DNA of 5,699 bases from Candidatus Poribacteria bacterium (lineage in GTDB: Bacteria; Poribacteria; WGA-4E; B28-G17), in assembly GCA_003645735.1 (NCBI GenBank), contig QNBQ01000139.1, positions 1 to 5,699 of the forward strand, read 5' to 3'. The position numbers and the translations under genes are program-made. Positions 5,178 through 5,699 of this stretch are shown here, in pieces. A model generated the notes under the pieces. The model saw nothing but the letters and a program-made list of their open reading frames with translations. It did not search any database and was not told where the DNA came from. Positions within the stretch are counted from its first letter, which is position 1. Every line of letters starts with the position of its first letter.

Positions 5178-5699
5178 GTGAGCTTCGTAGAACGGGTCGT
5201 CATAACCGGCATAGGGGTCGTTACGCCCATAGGGACGGGGAAGGATAAGTTCTGGGACGCGCTCGCCAAAGGGGAGAACGGCATCGATAGGGTCACCAAG
5301 TTCGACCCCACCCCCTTCAAATCGCAGATAGCGGGTGAGGTGAAGGATTTCGATCCGCTCCAGTTCATGTCGCCCAGGGACGCCAGGAGGTTCCCGAACT
5401 TCATCAAATACGCGCTGGCCTCCGCTTTAATGGCCCTTGAGGACGCCGGGATCGATCTGAGCAAGGTCGATCGCTCCCGGGCGGGGGTCATCGTCGGATC
5501 GGGGATAGGCGGGATAGAGGTGATGGAGGAGCAGCACAGCGTGTTGCTTGAGAGGGGCCCGCGCAGGGTCAGCCCCTTCTTCGTCCCCTTCGAGATAATC
5601 AACATGGCCGCCGGCCAGATAGCGATCCAGCTGAAGCTCAAGGGGCCGAACTTCGCCGTCGTGACCGCATGCGCCACCAGCAACCACGCCATAGGCGAG
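5178..5699 (+). CDS. fabF: 3-oxoacyl-ACP synthase II (KAS II), N-terminal part, cut by window end
   Basis: FabF condenses malonyl-ACP with a growing acyl-ACP in chain elongation. The first 174 codons are here, out of about 410 in the family. The N-terminus VERVVITGIGVVTPIGTGKDKFWDALAKGENGI is typical, as are FDP at 42-44 and AGEV at 52-55. The segment GVIVGSGIGGI (103-113), then GPRRVSPFFVPFEIINMAAGQ (127-147), leads to the nucleophile C165 in VVTACATSNHAIGE. The two catalytic histidines lie beyond the window. GTG 5178 is the only reasonable start: an in-frame stop is at 5172-5174 and no ATG precedes the conserved ERVVITG. FabF is favoured over FabB by the sequence and by its place after acpP, although polyketide-type ketosynthases share this region. 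Confidence 0.95.
   Translation, partial: MSFVERVVITGIGVVTPIGTGKDKFWDALAKGENGIDRVTKFDPTPFKSQIAGEVKDFDPLQFMSPRDARRFPNFIKYALASALMALEDAGIDLSKVDRSRAGVIVGSGIGGIEVMEEQHSVLLERGPRRVSPFFVPFEIINMAAGQIAIQLKLKGPNFAVVTACATSNHAIGE

Overview
This window is an ordinary bacterial housekeeping region: one dense, entirely plus-strand gene cluster for fatty-acid and phospholipid precursor synthesis. In order it holds the 3' end of an aspartate kinase gene (lysC), a DUF177/YceD-family gene, rpmF (ribosomal protein bL32), plsX, fabH, fabD, fabG, acpP and the 5' part of fabF. The order DUF177-rpmF-plsX-fabH-fabD-fabG-acpP-fabF is the classical bacterial fab cluster. All nine genes can be named from conserved motifs, and every catalytic residue I looked for is present. 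I see no mobile element, CRISPR array, tRNA or rRNA, and no stretch over 300 bases lacks a gene.

Layout. Positions 1-500 are the regulatory (ACT-domain) end of aspartate kinase. The DUF177 gene (448-999) starts inside the end of lysC in another frame. rpmF (1005-1187), plsX (1184-2182), fabH (2179-3165), fabD (3171-4100) and fabG (4097-4840) follow with 4-base ATGA overlaps or 5-base gaps, as expected for translationally coupled genes on one transcript. The spacing relaxes around acpP (4872-5108). A 31-base gap with a near-perfect ribosome binding site precedes it, and a 69-base gap with a strong 16-bp hairpin follows it. fabF begins at GTG 5178 and runs off the window at codon 174, just after its catalytic cysteine.

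How the genes work together. FabD loads malonate onto the carrier protein AcpP. FabH condenses malonyl-ACP with an acyl-CoA primer to start a chain, FabG performs the first reduction and FabF the later condensations. PlsX converts finished acyl-ACP to acyl-phosphate for phospholipid synthesis. The dehydratase, enoyl reductase, acetyl-CoA carboxylase and any FapR-type regulator are not in the window. RpmF and DUF177 tie the cluster to ribosome production. Aspartate kinase belongs to lysine/threonine/methionine synthesis and is the least expected member.

Organism. The host is a bacterium with GC-rich DNA (roughly 60% by eye). Arginine is written mostly AGG and isoleucine very often ATA (in fabG, 12 of 16 Arg codons are AGG and 11 of 21 Ile codons are ATA). 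That bias in a GC-rich bacterium is typical of thermophiles and of some lineages such as Synergistetes. I cannot assign a phylum from the sequence alone. No promoter was identified; the cluster probably starts upstream of the window. I did not find a previously undescribed system. The points most worth a second look are the acpP-fabF hairpin, the 53-base out-of-frame lysC/DUF177 overlap and the presence of lysC at the head of a fab cluster.
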